Assembly: GCA_031841125.1 (NCBI GenBank)
Contig: CM063114.1
Span: forward strand, 36,167,574-36,231,573
Origin: Acanthococcus lagerstroemiae
Lineage: Eukaryota > Arthropoda > Insecta > Hemiptera > Eriococcidae
DNA: 64,000 nt
Direction: 5' to 3'
In this document: one piece after another, positions 23,884 to 35,109 of the stretch
Layout of the letters: each line of letters begins with the position of its first letter
How positions within the stretch are numbered: the first letter of the stretch is position 1
The notes under the pieces: generated by a model
The model's database searches: none
What the model was told of the DNA's origin: nothing
What the model saw: only the letters and a program-made list of their open reading frames with translations
Translations under genes and position numbers: made by a program

Positions 23884-24573
23884 ATTGAATCGGTTAGAAC
23901 CAAAAGGGGTTAAGTCCAAAAATTGCTTTTTTCAGGAAGCGAAAAAAACGGTTTTATTCGAAAATTTGATAATCGTGGAATACGTCCTTCAGGATGGTAG
24001 TAGAGGGTCACAAGAGACAGCTTTTAGACCCGGTGCCGTCGAATAAAATTTTGATGGGCCGGAGCTGGGGAGGCTCAAAGTTTTTGGACTTAACCCCTTT
24101 TGGTTCTGAACGATTTTTTTGGCAGTTTTACGGCTCGAAATTGCCCCCCCCCTTTTTGTAGCCAAACATAAAGGGGGTCACTTTAGTCTTGATTCCAATC
24201 GAGCGAAAACCCTGCTTGTAAGAAAAAAAGTTCTGAAGCTGTATTGGAAAATTGCGATTTCGTTTTTGAAAACAGCACTTTTTAGGTGTAAAAATGCAAA
24301 AAGAAAGGCGTGGGCCGGAATTTTTTATTTATTTCTATTTTTTACACTAAAATACACAATTTTCAAACAATTTCTGGAAAAAATCCATTTTTTGAAAAAA
24401 TCATATTACAAAAAATTCACATAAAGCGATGTTTCCAAAAAGCACTTTCCCAGCTTTTTCACAAAATTTCGACCACACCAGCAGGTCCGCGATACTTCAA
24501 TACCTCATAATCCGTGAAGAAAGCAGAAACAACAAAAGTGGACTTGACCCCTTTTGGTTCTGGTCGATTCAAT
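23884..24573. mobile_element. TIR element with an extra internal copy of its terminus
   Basis: The left end contains ATTGAATCGGTTAGAACC then AAAAGGGGTTAAGTCCA (23884-23918). The right end is its inverted copy, TGGACTTGACCCCTTTTGG then TTCTGGTCGATTCAAT (24539-24573). A third, also inverted copy lies inside at about 24081-24115. The left half therefore forms a smaller TIR unit (23884-24115) within a larger one. No TSD could be read. The inner ORFs (99 and 101 codons) show no known motif. Confidence 0.75.
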
Positions 24574-26495
24574 GATAGATCCATTTCTTCTCCCGAGAAC
24601 AGTAAAGACCAGGTTCTTACTTATAGCTGAGGAAAGTTAGAGTTTGAGCTGAGCAACATTTTCAGCAAACATTATTTTCCATTAACTTCGTGAGACTGGC
24701 TCTTTAATCAACGCGTCAAAACTCTGTGATGATACAGTTGGAGCTTCTTCCCCCTTCCCCCCGTAGAATGGGGCTTTAACTGTTTCAAAAGTCAGTTTCA
24801 CTCTCCGAAATTTCGAGAGCTAACAATTTTATAGAAAATGTGTTTGTCTGATTTGTTACTTGTTCAATTCTACGTACAAAGTCTGTAACAATTTTTCCTA
24901 AGTATCGGGAGAATATGTTGAATGAAAAGAGCGAAAAATTACCTTTTATACCACCACACATTGACACAGGCCTTATGAACGAAAGCGTTGATTTCTTGAC
25001 AACTGCGGCGATCTAACAGTATTTCATTTCATTAGAGAGAGATATGGGTAAGAAATATTTTAATGTTTTTCGTACGCATTAACAATATTTGCTCAACCTT
25101 TTGAAAAAGAATCAACAAAATATTGGTTCTTCGTGTCCACATTGTTCCGGTTCAACCCAAAATTTCTACTAGGGAGCAAAGCCTCCCTCCCGGATTAACA
25201 CCAATAATTTGTGACATTTTTTTTTATCTTCTCGTTTTCAACAAGCAAGAAAGGTGCTAAGTGCCCCCGGACTTGTTTTCCAGAGTCTATTTTTATCCGT
25301 TGTTGGGAATTTTTTGTTCCTCCTAACCTGACCTCAGCATTGTAGCTTTTACGTAATTTACCGCTTTATTATGTGATGCGATCTGAGAAACTATACAAAA
25401 ACCCGGAAACCTAAATTTCGAGAACGAGCGAGATCTACGAGTTAGGGTCAAAAATATCGATTTTGGCGTTCCACCAGAAATGGATAGAGCGCATCCCCAG
25501 CTACATGTTCGTAAAAAAATTAGACGATTCCGTCCACATTAGGCCGAGTTAGAACCGAAAACATCCGAGGAGTGTCAGATCAGAAACCATACACAAAGTC
25601 GGAGATAATTTTTTATCATTCTTGTTTGCTTTTTTATCATTCCTAGAAAGTCTCGAAAAAACAAAAACGGGCGCGCAAAAACCAGTAGCCGTTTTACTCA
25701 TTATTTTGCATTTCCATAACCGTATTTCTTATTGGTTTCCAATAAAAAAAAATTGAATGCAAAGTGGTAGCTTCTTGGAAAAGTTTGGCCAGTATTCGTT
25801 CTTTACTTTGTTGCTGAGCGAAATGGAGCTAAATGGACTTCAGAGTCGTGTTCAGCGTGAAAAATCGATCTAGGAACGATTATTTATTCACTGATAAACT
25901 TAACTGTAAGGACGTAAATTTTTCCCCCAAATTTGACTCCAAAAACTTCAAAGTCGATTTTCTCAAAATGAGGTTATTCAGACCACAAACTTCAAAATGC
26001 TATAACTAACTCCGCTTAGAATTGAGATTTTGCGATGATTTTTTTTTTTTTTAAATAAATGCTCGTCATATCTCGAAATTAATCGTTCCGGATTGGTGTA
26101 TTGTTTCTCAAATCCCATCACAGTGATAACTACTCTTTTTTCTCAACGTTCTGATGGTCGTTTATTGCTCATCTTAAGTAAAAAAAATTCATTAAAAATC
26201 AAATTTACGATGGAGCCTTATTAGAAAACTAGGGAAATCACTTTTTTCAAACGTATCAGCAGGAGGGTAAACGTAAAAAATCAAATATGCCTTATTATAG
26301 CTAACTGTACGTGGAATATATCATATTAACGAATTTTTGAAAAAAGTGCTTACATTTCATAATATTTTCTCAAAACATGAAAATAACATCAGCGTTTGAA
26401 AATCAACACATGTCGCTATTTTTTGACTTCCGCTTGTAACCAACGCACTCGAATGCCGTATTGCCAGACATCCCCTACGTCACCCTGTCGGGGCA
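24574..26495. other. Non-coding stretch
   Basis: A TGTGATGCGATCTGAGAAAC word at 25372 recurs, slightly changed, at 54547, and a related CAGATCAGAAACCATACAC is at 25585. These may be scraps of one repeat family. No gene was recognised. Confidence 0.4.
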
Positions 26496-26501
26496 GTTTC
26501 A

Positions 26502-26676
26502 CTAGGGCTCTATAGTTTCACCTGGGTATACTAAGCCGCCATTTTGGTTCATACTGCGCCCGTGGATGCCGAATCCGACTATGCGGAGCGTAACGCGTAG
26601 TCAATTCGGCATCGACGGGCGCAGTACGAACCAAAATGGTGGCTTAGTATACCCAGGTGAAACTATAGAGCCCTAG
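26502..26676. repeat. Long palindrome 1 of a triple cluster
   Basis: It reads CTAGGGCTCTATAG at the left and CTATAGAGCCCTAG at the right. The arms continue inward with few mismatches for about 80 bases (AAGCCGCCATTTTGGTTC against GAACCAAAATGGTGGCTT) to a centre around GGAGCGTAACGC. It can form one long hairpin of 175 bases. It has no ORF of meaning; the overlapping minus-strand ORF is a shadow of the palindrome. Confidence 0.93.
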
Positions 26677-26710
26677 TTTCACTAAAGCCCTATCGATACG
26701 ATAGGATCGA

Positions 26711-26882
26711 TAGGGCTCTATAGTTTCACCGGGTATACTAAGCCGCCATTTTGGTTCATACTGCGCCCGTGGATGCCGAATCCGACTATGCGGAGTGTAA
26801 CGCGTAGTCAATTCGGCATCGACGGGCGCAGTATGAACCAAAATGGTGGCTTAGTATACCCAGGTGAAACTATAGAGCCCTA
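26711..26882. repeat. Long palindrome 2 of a triple cluster
   Basis: It is nearly identical to palindrome 1, with the same arms and a GGAGTGTAACGC centre, and starts 34 bases after palindrome 1 ends. Between them sits a further small palindrome, AGCCCTATCGAT (26686-26697) against ATCGATAGGGCT (26706-26717). The close identity of 1 and 2 points to recent duplication. Confidence 0.93.
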
Positions 26883-27039
26883 GATACGAGTGAAGACACG
26901 CCATTTTGGAGCACACCGTGCCCGTGGATGCTGAATTGACTACGTGGTATGCTCCGCATAACCGGATTCGGCATCCACGGGCACGGTGTGCTCCAAAATG
27001 GCGTAGCGTATGTCTTCACTTGTATTTATAGGACTCTAG
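26872..27039. repeat. Long palindrome 3 of a triple cluster
   Basis: Its outer arms are AGAGCCCTAGATACGAGTGA against CACTTGTATTTATAGGACTC. The inner arms CCATTTTGGAGCACACCG and CGGTGTGCTCCAAAATGG are perfect, and the centre holds ATGCTCCGCATAACC. It shares the core GCCCGTGGATGC.GAAT with palindromes 1 and 2 but differs in the arms. TTTCAC occurs both just before palindrome 1 (26497-26502) and just after this one (27040-27045), as if the whole cluster had one insertion site. Confidence 0.9.
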
Positions 27040-27045
27040 TTTCAC

Positions 27046-27549
27046 GACGTCGAGCCTAAACGTCGAGATACAGGAGATGGGCCTTATATACATAGAATGA
27101 GTACCTTGGTACAAATTTGGACCCCTGAGAGTGATTTAGACTGGTATTAAGCCGGCTCTGGCGGAAATATTCTGAATTTTTTATGTATCCCTTTAAACAA
27201 CCGTATTGAACATCTTCAATTTACAGTTAGGAGATATTCGGAGTTTTCGTTTTCAAACTCTCTGTAAGGTTTTTTCAGATACTAATTAATAAGTTGTTAA
27301 CCATGTATAAACCAAGCATACATATACGAATTAGATGGACTATATGTTGGCCTTGAAGTCAGGAAACAAAATGTAGGGTTTTAACGTTATGAAAAATTTT
27401 AGGTCCTGTTCTGGTGTCGTAGACTCATTATTTTTAAAATGGAAATATCAGGTTGGCGGTTCAGAGCAAACGTTTGTAGTGTGTTAAAAAAATAGTGTGA
27501 ACCAGGATAGTGAACTGATTTATACATGTTAATTAGAAAGGAGGCAAAT
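27046..27549. other. Non-coding stretch
   Basis: Nothing was recognised between the palindrome cluster and the LINE. Confidence 0.4.
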
Positions 27550-29250
27550 ATCAGGAAGTTAAAACAATTCTAGAACAGCGAGATAATAAATAGGAAAATT
27601 ACAGAAGCCATAAAAAAACGCTACAATAGCTTAAATGATAATCAAGAAGCAAAAAAAAAATTGAGTATTGGAAGAAATTAAAGTAATGATAAAAAATAGG
27701 AAAAAAATAAAGAAAATAAGAAATAAAACTAGGGAAAATAAAATTGAGTTACCTGTTCTACGTAAATAAACTAATAAAGAAAAAGAAAACTCGTTTATTA
27801 AACTCTTGTTAGAAAAATAGCAAAAAGCACAAAGCCTATGAGAAGGGAACTGAAAACAGGAAAAAAACAGGAAAAAAAGCACAAAGCCTATGAGAAAAAC
27901 AGGGAAAAAAAAAGCTTTCGCAGCAGCTACTTATCATTTAAGCAAAATATATTCTGACGAATTAATGAAATAATGAAAGTTAAGTACTCTGGATGTAACC
28001 CATATAACACAAACTTATGAGAAGTAACGCTTCTTGCCGTTGTGTGCCAAAGTAAAGACATAAAAATCTCGAAACGATTTTTATGGAAATGATAATTCCT
28101 TTTGGTTCCTCCTAAAATGTAACGTTTTTCCCGTTGGTGTTATACCTATGGCTGGAATGTGCCAAAGTAAAGACAAGAAAATGTCAAAATAAATTTCCAG
28201 GGAGATGATTATCTCATTCTTTCTCGAATGTACATGAAATTGTCAAAAATGATCAGCAAGTAAAATACCTATGGAAAGGGAGGCTTAATAAGAGCGCTGA
28301 CTATTCAGCGCAACTATATGAAAGGAGGAAATTCCGGAAGCCTGGTAAACTGTCGATATAATTTAAATTTTTAAAACAGGAAATGAACATAAAAAATAAT
28401 AAATTACAGACCTATAAATGTGATACCAACAATAGCGAAGATTTTTTCGAAAATAATAGCATAAAGGTCAAGGAATACGACGGACTTCAACCAAGCAAAG
28501 GGATAGGCAGGATTTGGAAAGAGTTATTCAACATTTGATCATCTTCATACATGAAATCAGCTTATCGAAAAAAACAGAAGAATACAACTGCACTTCGCAT
28601 TTATTGACTATGCAAAAGCTTTTGACTCCCTAAAACATGATTTTATGATAAAAGCAATGAAAAAGTAAAGTATAACAGGAAAGTTCAGAATAACAATAGA
28701 AAATATGTACAAGGGACTGAGAGCTAGAGTAAGCACCGATGAGAAAGGAGAATATTTTGAAATTCCAAAGGGAATAAAACAAGGAGACTCTTTATCATCT
28801 ATCTTATTTATCTTCACACTAGAGGAAGTGCTTAAAAAATTAGATTGGAAAGAAAGTAGTGAATTTTTAAATAATTTACGCTTTGCGAATAATGTTGTAT
28901 TGGTAGAAGAGAGTTTGGAAAGCTTGAAGATAATGATAGAAGAGGTAAAGAAGCAGGCTTAAATGTTGGAAAAACGAAGATTATTGCTGATAGCAGGAAG
29001 GAAGACGCAATAAAAGTAGATGACCAGGTTTTGGACTACAGGAAGAAATCATATACCAAGGATAGAGGAAAAATGTGAAAAACAGACTGGTGGAGGAAGT
29101 GGACAGGAAAATAACGCTAGCCTGAAAAGTATTGTTCATTAAAGAACATTTTCAAGGGACCGTTCAGCATTAAAATTAAAAACGGAATTCTAGACAGCTG
29201 CGTACTCATCTCAGCTAACTGTGCTATTGTTTGTGGATTAAATGTTGTTA
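27550..29250 (+). pseudogene. RTE-type LINE reverse transcriptase, decayed
   Basis: The first part (27550-27950) is a Lys-rich linker. The reverse transcriptase starts near 28409 with NYRPINVIPTIAKIFSKIIA and continues with a changed EQAGF motif (AGFGKSYSTFDHLHT). AFIDYAKAFDSLKH at about 28600-28640 is palm motif A with its Asp. GIKQGDSLSSILF at about 28770-28805 is motif B. LRFANNVVLVEE at about 28880-28912 is motif C, where the normal catalytic FADD is FANN, so the enzyme would be inactive. The 3' part keeps WSLKNIFKGPFSIKIKNGI near 29120-29190. Stops and frameshifts occur throughout. The longest open piece is 28705-28962. The endonuclease domain is missing. Confidence 0.85.
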
Positions 29251-29782
29251 TTATGATGATGAATAATTAGCTAATGACATTTACTGTATTGGCGACAGGT
29301 TTGTTTGGTTTCGCATTGCGCCGGCGAGCTTGATAAAATTCATGGTTTTTCCATAAAACTGGGATCGAATTAAATTTTGACTCGGGTAATTTGGACTCAC
29401 TTTGAATCGAAGGAAAATTATGCAGGTATTTTTGACTTTAAACTGCTTTCTCATTGATTATGTCACGAAGAACACCTGGCGGATATTATGCAATGTCAGC
29501 AATGGATGGACACCGTTAATTGTCCTGACTGTGACGTTTGAAATCGTTTTTCTTTTGCTGGTTTTTGGAATTCATTATAGGGAGGCCAAAATACCAGCAC
29601 ACTTTAGTCAGTGCTCAACTTACACCTTTTTTCAGAAAAATTCAAATCTCACGTCACAAATAACTTTCCAAGAATTTCAGAAACGGGACTATGTAGGAAC
29701 TGTGGTTCTGAGTATAATTCCTCACGATGAACAGGGGTGTTCAAATTTGTACTACTTCCTCTTATGCTGGGAGATACGTGTA
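29251..29782. other. Non-coding stretch with an unsupported 142-codon ORF
   Basis: An ORF on the plus strand at 29402-29830 has one hydrophobic segment (around LIVLTVTFEIVFLLLVFG) but no family motif, and it runs into the TIR element that begins at 29783. It is not called as a gene. Confidence 0.35.
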
Positions 29783-30142
29783 CAGGGTGTTTTAAAAGAA
29801 ACGTTAGTGAAAACACAAAGCACGTGGTAGGGAAAACAAAAAGGGTTGGCAGCACTGCAAATGCCACAATGGCAACCCTTTCTGTCTGCTACAAGGCTGT
29901 GCAATAGCGTATTATGTGATCGTTGTGTGCAGTGACAATCTGACAAAGATTGTGGAAAGTCGTAATAATGCATTTGACTCCCCCCCCCCCAAAAAAAAAA
30001 TGGATTTATATCAGACGTGCTCGCGTCTATTGAAAAAATGTAACATAACTTTGCCAAAATTAGGGAGCTTTTTCAGTATTTGTACATGTTGATTTTTCTT
30101 TTAATGAGTCACTATAACTTTTTTTTTTTCTGGAACACCCTG
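29783..30142. mobile_element. MITE with ACAGGGTGTT termini
   Basis: The left end is CAGGGTGTTTTAAAAGAAAC and the right end TTTTCTGGAACACCCTG; in inverted orientation these give a TIR of about ten bases. No convincing TSD was seen. Single related ends appear near 38784 (CAGGGTGTTCATAAAATC) and 54697 (CAGGGTGTTCCGACTTCG) without partners. Confidence 0.65.
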
Positions 30143-32879
30143 TGCTTGTAATTAAACCAATACAGTTAGATACTATGGAGAAAAAATTTCCGAAGAGGTG
30201 ATTTTCGCTGTATAGGACTGGATGGTAGTACTGATTAGCGTATTAAAAGTGCCCAAGAATCGGAATGTCTTCAAGCATCTCCCCTCCCCTTCTCCAAAAG
30301 GTTGAACACTCCCAAAATAGGTTATTCCCAAGAATATTGGAAAATATCCACAATAGAGAAATACTTTTCAAACAAAACCTGTAATTCATTAAATTCTGCA
30401 TAAAAAAGGTTACTTGCATTTTTTTTTTGTAACTACCCCCACACTGCCACAAATAGGGGTTCAATATAATCTTTTAGTTTGTCATACATTAACACAGTTT
30501 TTATGGGGGAAACGTAGAATTTTCGCCATTTTTTTAGTCTCATCGACTTCAGCGAGTTAGAATGCAAACCACTCCCACTCTACATCCACACTTTCAAATT
30601 CCTGGAATGATTCCCTCTCTTCTCCTACCCTCAGTTACTACAATTTGAAATTTGTGTTTTTTTGTTTTTCGTTATCATAAATGACATTTTTACTGAGACT
30701 TTTTCAAACTTTTTGAATTTCCATTAGTACGAAAAGTCGAATCGAGAAACCGGCTTAAAGGGTTTCATGGTTACAGAATTTGATGTTGATATTTGTTTCG
30801 TTGTAACCTCAAAATTGTAGCATCTGCGAGGGCATGGGTTCAATATTTAAGGGGGGGGGGGGCGCTATGGATATCGTTTTATTGGTTCGGAAGATCGCTG
30901 AAGTCGTCAAGTCGTCTCTAATAACGATTTAACCCCCGTTTCAAATTGTGGTATCTTGTTGTGTGAGGGCTTCAAAATGCATACAGTGCAAAATAGATAT
31001 CATTTTATAGGTTTCAGGAATTTGTGAACTCATTTCTGAGAACATTCCACATTTTGGCGACAAGGGGGGCAGAAACTGAAACGTTTGCTAGTAGAACATA
31101 AACGTTAGTAGCCAGGTTGTGAGGACTGCTGAATTTATTTGTGAAACTAATGGTAGCCCTAAATGAAAATTGTAAGTGTATGCAGCAAGTGCAAGTCTTT
31201 TCCCCCTCTCCCCTGCACCTTTTGGTACATTTACAATGAATACATTATGACAGATGAAGTGGTGCGAGAGGTGACCATGGATAAGCCGGAACTCAAGCCC
31301 CCACCCATTACATGCCGCAGTTTCAAAATGTGGGTCAGTCGTTGTCAGAAATGAGTTCAGTGACCTTTGGACCCAACAAAACGGTATCCGTATTTTATTT
31401 TTATTTTTATTTTTTGAGTTTCAGTTCTGCCACCTCACAGGCTACGAAAATGTCCTAAGTCCAGTTGTTCACCGACTGGTGCTATATACTTTACGAAAAT
31501 CCAAGAACTGATAATATTGTGTAGAAACCACCACATTAAGTGTTTCCGTTTCCTGAGGAACTTACATCTTTGGGCTCAGGACCAACATTTCCAATTGTAG
31601 AAAATTTGGAATTTACGAAAAGTGTCAAATCAACTTACCACGATATTGGAAAGCACAATTAAATTAAAGCTCATTAAAACTTAAAATTTGAGAAATTAAT
31701 TTTTAAATTTGTAAATAATTTGGAAGTTTTGTACGAAAGTAAATTGAGAATACAGAAAATTTAGATATTGTAGCTACATCTCGAAGAGAAAGAGGAAAAA
31801 GATACGAAATCCAAATTTATTCATTAGATTTGACATTTACAGTTTGATGAGTTATAGAAAAGCAAAACTCAGAATCGCAGTAAATTTATCTAAAATTATG
31901 AAAAACTGATCTTCCCGAAAAAATCCAAGACGTGCAGAAGTTTAAAGTTGTGAGAATTCGAAAATTACAAACAGTTAATTTGAAACGGCATCTAAATAAT
32001 GTATGAATATTGAAAACTGAAGAAACCTACCAACAACGAAGTACGATTCACGAGTTCTGCCTCCTCTCCACCTTGGAGGAAAAGGTAAAGAAAAAAAATC
32101 TGTTTTAAAATTGTAAAACTTCCGAATATAGGTTCAAAAATTATAAGAAAAAATCCAAATTAACAAAAGTTTAAAATTTATTGAAAACCAAGTGTTCCTT
32201 TTGGAAATTGTTATATTGACCAAAATCTTGTCTGAATCATTCAGATTGATAGAACATGCAAATATTAGGTAAAAAAAAATCCCGTTATTTACAAAAAACA
32301 TTTGAAGTATAGGTATATGTGCATCATAAAAGTGAAAAGTTGATAAAATTTGTATACATGAGTAATAAAACGCAGAATCTTGAATAAAGTCAATTTACTA
32401 TAAAATTAATGAGTTTTTTCATAAAGTGATCTAGGTTCTCCTGAAGATTAAATGTTTTTTTCTCAGCTTTCCCTGCTGTTTCAGTATAGTACAGTATTTT
32501 CTGTTACCGCCTAAAGGTCATGTATGTAGAATGTCTACAAATCCCCAGGTTTCCCAAAGTCCTCCATTTCGAAAAAGAAGTACTCCAATTTAAAAAAAAA
32601 CAAAAACATTTTGGTAGGAAATTCCTCGAACATCCGAAAAAGTAACATTTTTCTCAAGATGAAAATAAAACTGATCAATTTTCTTACGAAAGTTATTGAA
32701 ATTTAACCGTGCAAAACGAAATATGTTTCATGAAATCCAAAAGTGAACCCACCCCCAATCTCACTACTCTTCTTTTTCTGGTTTCCGACTTTGGTAAACA
32801 TCATGGGGGGCGATCTAGAGGAATTTAGGGTGGATTTGCTCAAATAGACTATTTTTGATACAACAGTTGTAATCTCCTT
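30143..32879. other. Non-coding stretch with a weak 129-bp periodicity
   Basis: CAAAATTGTAGCATC at 30812 and CAAATTGTGGTATC at 30941 lie 129 bp apart, each followed by a GAGGGC word, a TT(C/A)AAxAT word and an ATATCxTTTTAT word, so this is a two-copy degenerate repeat. A TTTTA microsatellite lies at 31390-31416. From 31480 to 32700 the DNA is AT-rich with no recognised content. Confidence 0.45.
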
Positions 32880-32975
32880 CTCTAATTTTACTCTCTCAAC
32901 CGGAGCCCTGAAATCCGCCCTTTCGAGCATTGCCTCAGAGACGTCGGGGAGCCTGTTAGGACTGTCTTAGCTAAG
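32880..32975 (-). mobile_element. SINE 3' fragment
   Basis: On the minus strand it contains AGACAGTCCTAACAGGC, GCAATGCTCGAAAG and the terminal GGGCTCCGGTTGAGAGAG, which match the 3' half of the SINE at 1371-1594. The tRNA-like head is absent, so this is a 5'-truncated copy. Confidence 0.8.
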
Positions 32976-33059
32976 ATTCTTAATCCTGTCCCAAAGAAAA
33001 ACAATTTGGATACGCAAAATCCCCCACCCCTCCAATGAAATGAGCGGTCACCACAGGTG

Positions 33060-34440
33060 GTAGACAAACCAATGTAGGTTGAACTTACATTACATTTGTT
33101 GAGGTGGCACTGTATGCGCCGTGGAGGCGTCCCCTATCAGTGTTTGGCTGACTTTCATGCCACTGGCCAGTCACCAGTGCATTTCCGTCTGCTCACTTAT
33201 CCAAGCCTTCACTTTGGATTTTATGACGCTGTATGCTACAGGAAGACACGGCCTGGGTGTTGCCAGTTCCTTTTTATACCCTCTTTCATTAGCTTGCCAG
33301 CGACCATGCTCCCTTGTATGCCACAAAGTCCCGGTGTCCATAGTATGGTGACATGGTTCTCCTGGGCAAGGATGTATAATTTGTTAAAACAGTCCGCCAC
33401 CACCAGGGATGTAGTTTGGTGTGATGATAGTGCCCTAATAGCCGTTTGATTGTCTGTACAAATGTAGATCTGCTTATTAACAAGGCCCTTCTGCTGGCTT
33501 CTATCAATGGCCATCGTGATCGCCATTATCTCTGCTTGGAGATAGTGACGCCCTCACCCAGTGCCACTGAATAGTTGTCAGTTCCTTTTGCATTCATGAT
33601 TCCGATTCCTACACCTCGGTCATTCTTATAGGCATCTGTAAACCACCCTCTCTTTTCCTAGAATGCTTGGCCTCCTCTTTTCTCAAGCCTCCCGTGTGGG
33701 TATATCAGATCACGGTACGGCTTGTCAAAATAAGTGTTCCATCGCGATTCTATCTTTCAGCATCCCAAAGAATTTGTCCATCGTCCCCGCCATCTCCCAT
33801 ATTCTTCTGTGGCCTGTTTTACGGGCCTGATGTTTTGGTTGGCCCAAATGATAAGCCCCAATTACCGCAGCTGCTTCTATAGCAGTGTGAAGTGGGGGCA
33901 AGTTTAGGAGCCTTTCCAGTATCTTAGTCGGTGCCGTTGTCTCACGCACGCTAGCTTTTGCAGGTGGTCTAGTTTCTCTCTGACTTTGGCCAGGTGGACC
34001 CGGCTCCACCACACAATGGCCGTATATGTGATTCTGGGACGTATTACACCGGTATATGTTTAATCATTTGGGGAGAGAGTCCCTAGGCCTGCCGACAGAA
34101 GTGCGGTTAAACCCCAAGAGCCTCAATCCCGTTTCTTATTTTCGCTGAGACGTGATCCCTACAGGAGAGTTTTTCATCAAGATATACTCATAAGTACTTC
34201 GCCTTTCCTGTGAGGGCTAACTATCTTCCCTTGTATTGCACCCTGGTCAACTCCTTGCCCTTCCTTTTGTGGGTGAAAAGAGTGATCTCAGTTTTGTCCG
34301 GGTTTATCGATAACCCCTTTTTCACACACCATTTTTCCGCATATCGGAGCCCCCACTGCGTTAACTCCGCGAGGGCACCCGGAAACTTGCCGGTCACCAC
34401 CACAGCCAGATCTTCGGTGTAGCCCTGTGTGTATATTTTT
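33060..34440 (-). pseudogene. RNase H-bearing LINE, 5'-truncated, decayed
   Basis: On the minus strand it opens in the reverse transcriptase palm. GYTEDLAVVV (about 34435-34395) is the changed YADD box, followed by GLRYAEKWCVKKGLSINPDK. Then comes the linker with LLNLPPLHTAIEAAAVIGAY (about 33910-33850). The RNase H domain covers GVGIGIMNAKGTDNYSVALG through ICTDNQTAIRALSSH (about 33440-33400) and the region ILWTPG. The tail is VKAWISEQTEMHWWLASGM. This domain order is that of R1/Jockey-group LINEs with RNase H. The loss of the second catalytic Asp plus frameshifts make it dead. It probably arose by 5' truncation at insertion. Confidence 0.85.
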
Positions 34441-34838
34441 TGATTGACTGAACTTAGCTAACACTACAATGACACTAAAAATGCCATAACCTTCTGAAGC
34501 CAGAGACTTATAAGTTAGAAAAAGTTAAGTTATATGATGGACTTGACAACTTTGGGAAAAAGTGTCATCAACTGAACGTTATCAAGAAGCTCATGTTTAC
34601 GAAAAATGTTCGAAACGTATAATGAAATTGAAATCCATCGAATTCAAAAATATGAAGATCTCCAAAAAAATTTTTAATTTATTCCAAAAATTGTACAAAT
34701 TGCCAAAAATTTGAAACTACATATTCGGGATGGTAGGAAAATTGAACATCGCGGTTGGTTGATGTGAAAGAATTGGATCTTTAAGGTACGGTTGTGAGAA
34801 AATGGGCGCCAAATTCAGATTCAGTCATTCAAAATGTC
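34441..34838. other. Non-coding stretch
   Basis: AT-rich, no recognised content. Confidence 0.4.
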
Positions 34839-34843
34839 TATTA

Positions 34844-35091
34844 CAGGGTGACCAGTTTCTGGAAAACCGGGAAAAGTCGGGGAATGTGAGAACACCTGGA
34901 GAAGTCAGGAAAAAGTCAGGGAATTTTGAAGAAAATTTTATGATATGAAAGTATTGTACAGTTTTCTCTGTCAGACTCATTTGAACATTTTTTTTTTTAA
35001 ATAATGTGTTTGTTATGAAAACGTTGAAAAATGGACTGGAAAAATCTGTAAAAGTCTGGGAATTTTTTTGGGGGAAAAACTGGCCACCCTG
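34844..35091. mobile_element. CAGGG-type element, 5-bp TSD TATTA
   Basis: It starts CAGGGTGACCAGTTTCTGG and ends AAACTGGCCACCCTG. The direct repeat TATTA lies at 34839-34843 and 35092-35096. Subterminal AAAACCGGGAAAAGTC and GTCAGGGAATTTT words match the element at 12390-12801, making this a shorter sibling of it. Confidence 0.9.
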
Positions 35092-35109
35092 TATTAATTT
35101 ATAGAATGT

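Noticed and set aside
26644..26841. Minus-strand ORF of 65 codons across the palindromes
   Set aside because: It is read through palindrome arms; its content follows from the inverted repeats.
29402..29830. Plus-strand ORF of 142 codons with a hydrophobic segment
   Set aside because: No family motif, its last third lies in a TIR element (29783-30142), and no start or splice context supports it.
33096..33449. Plus-strand ORF of 117 codons
   Set aside because: It is antisense to the RNase H region of the minus-strand LINE.
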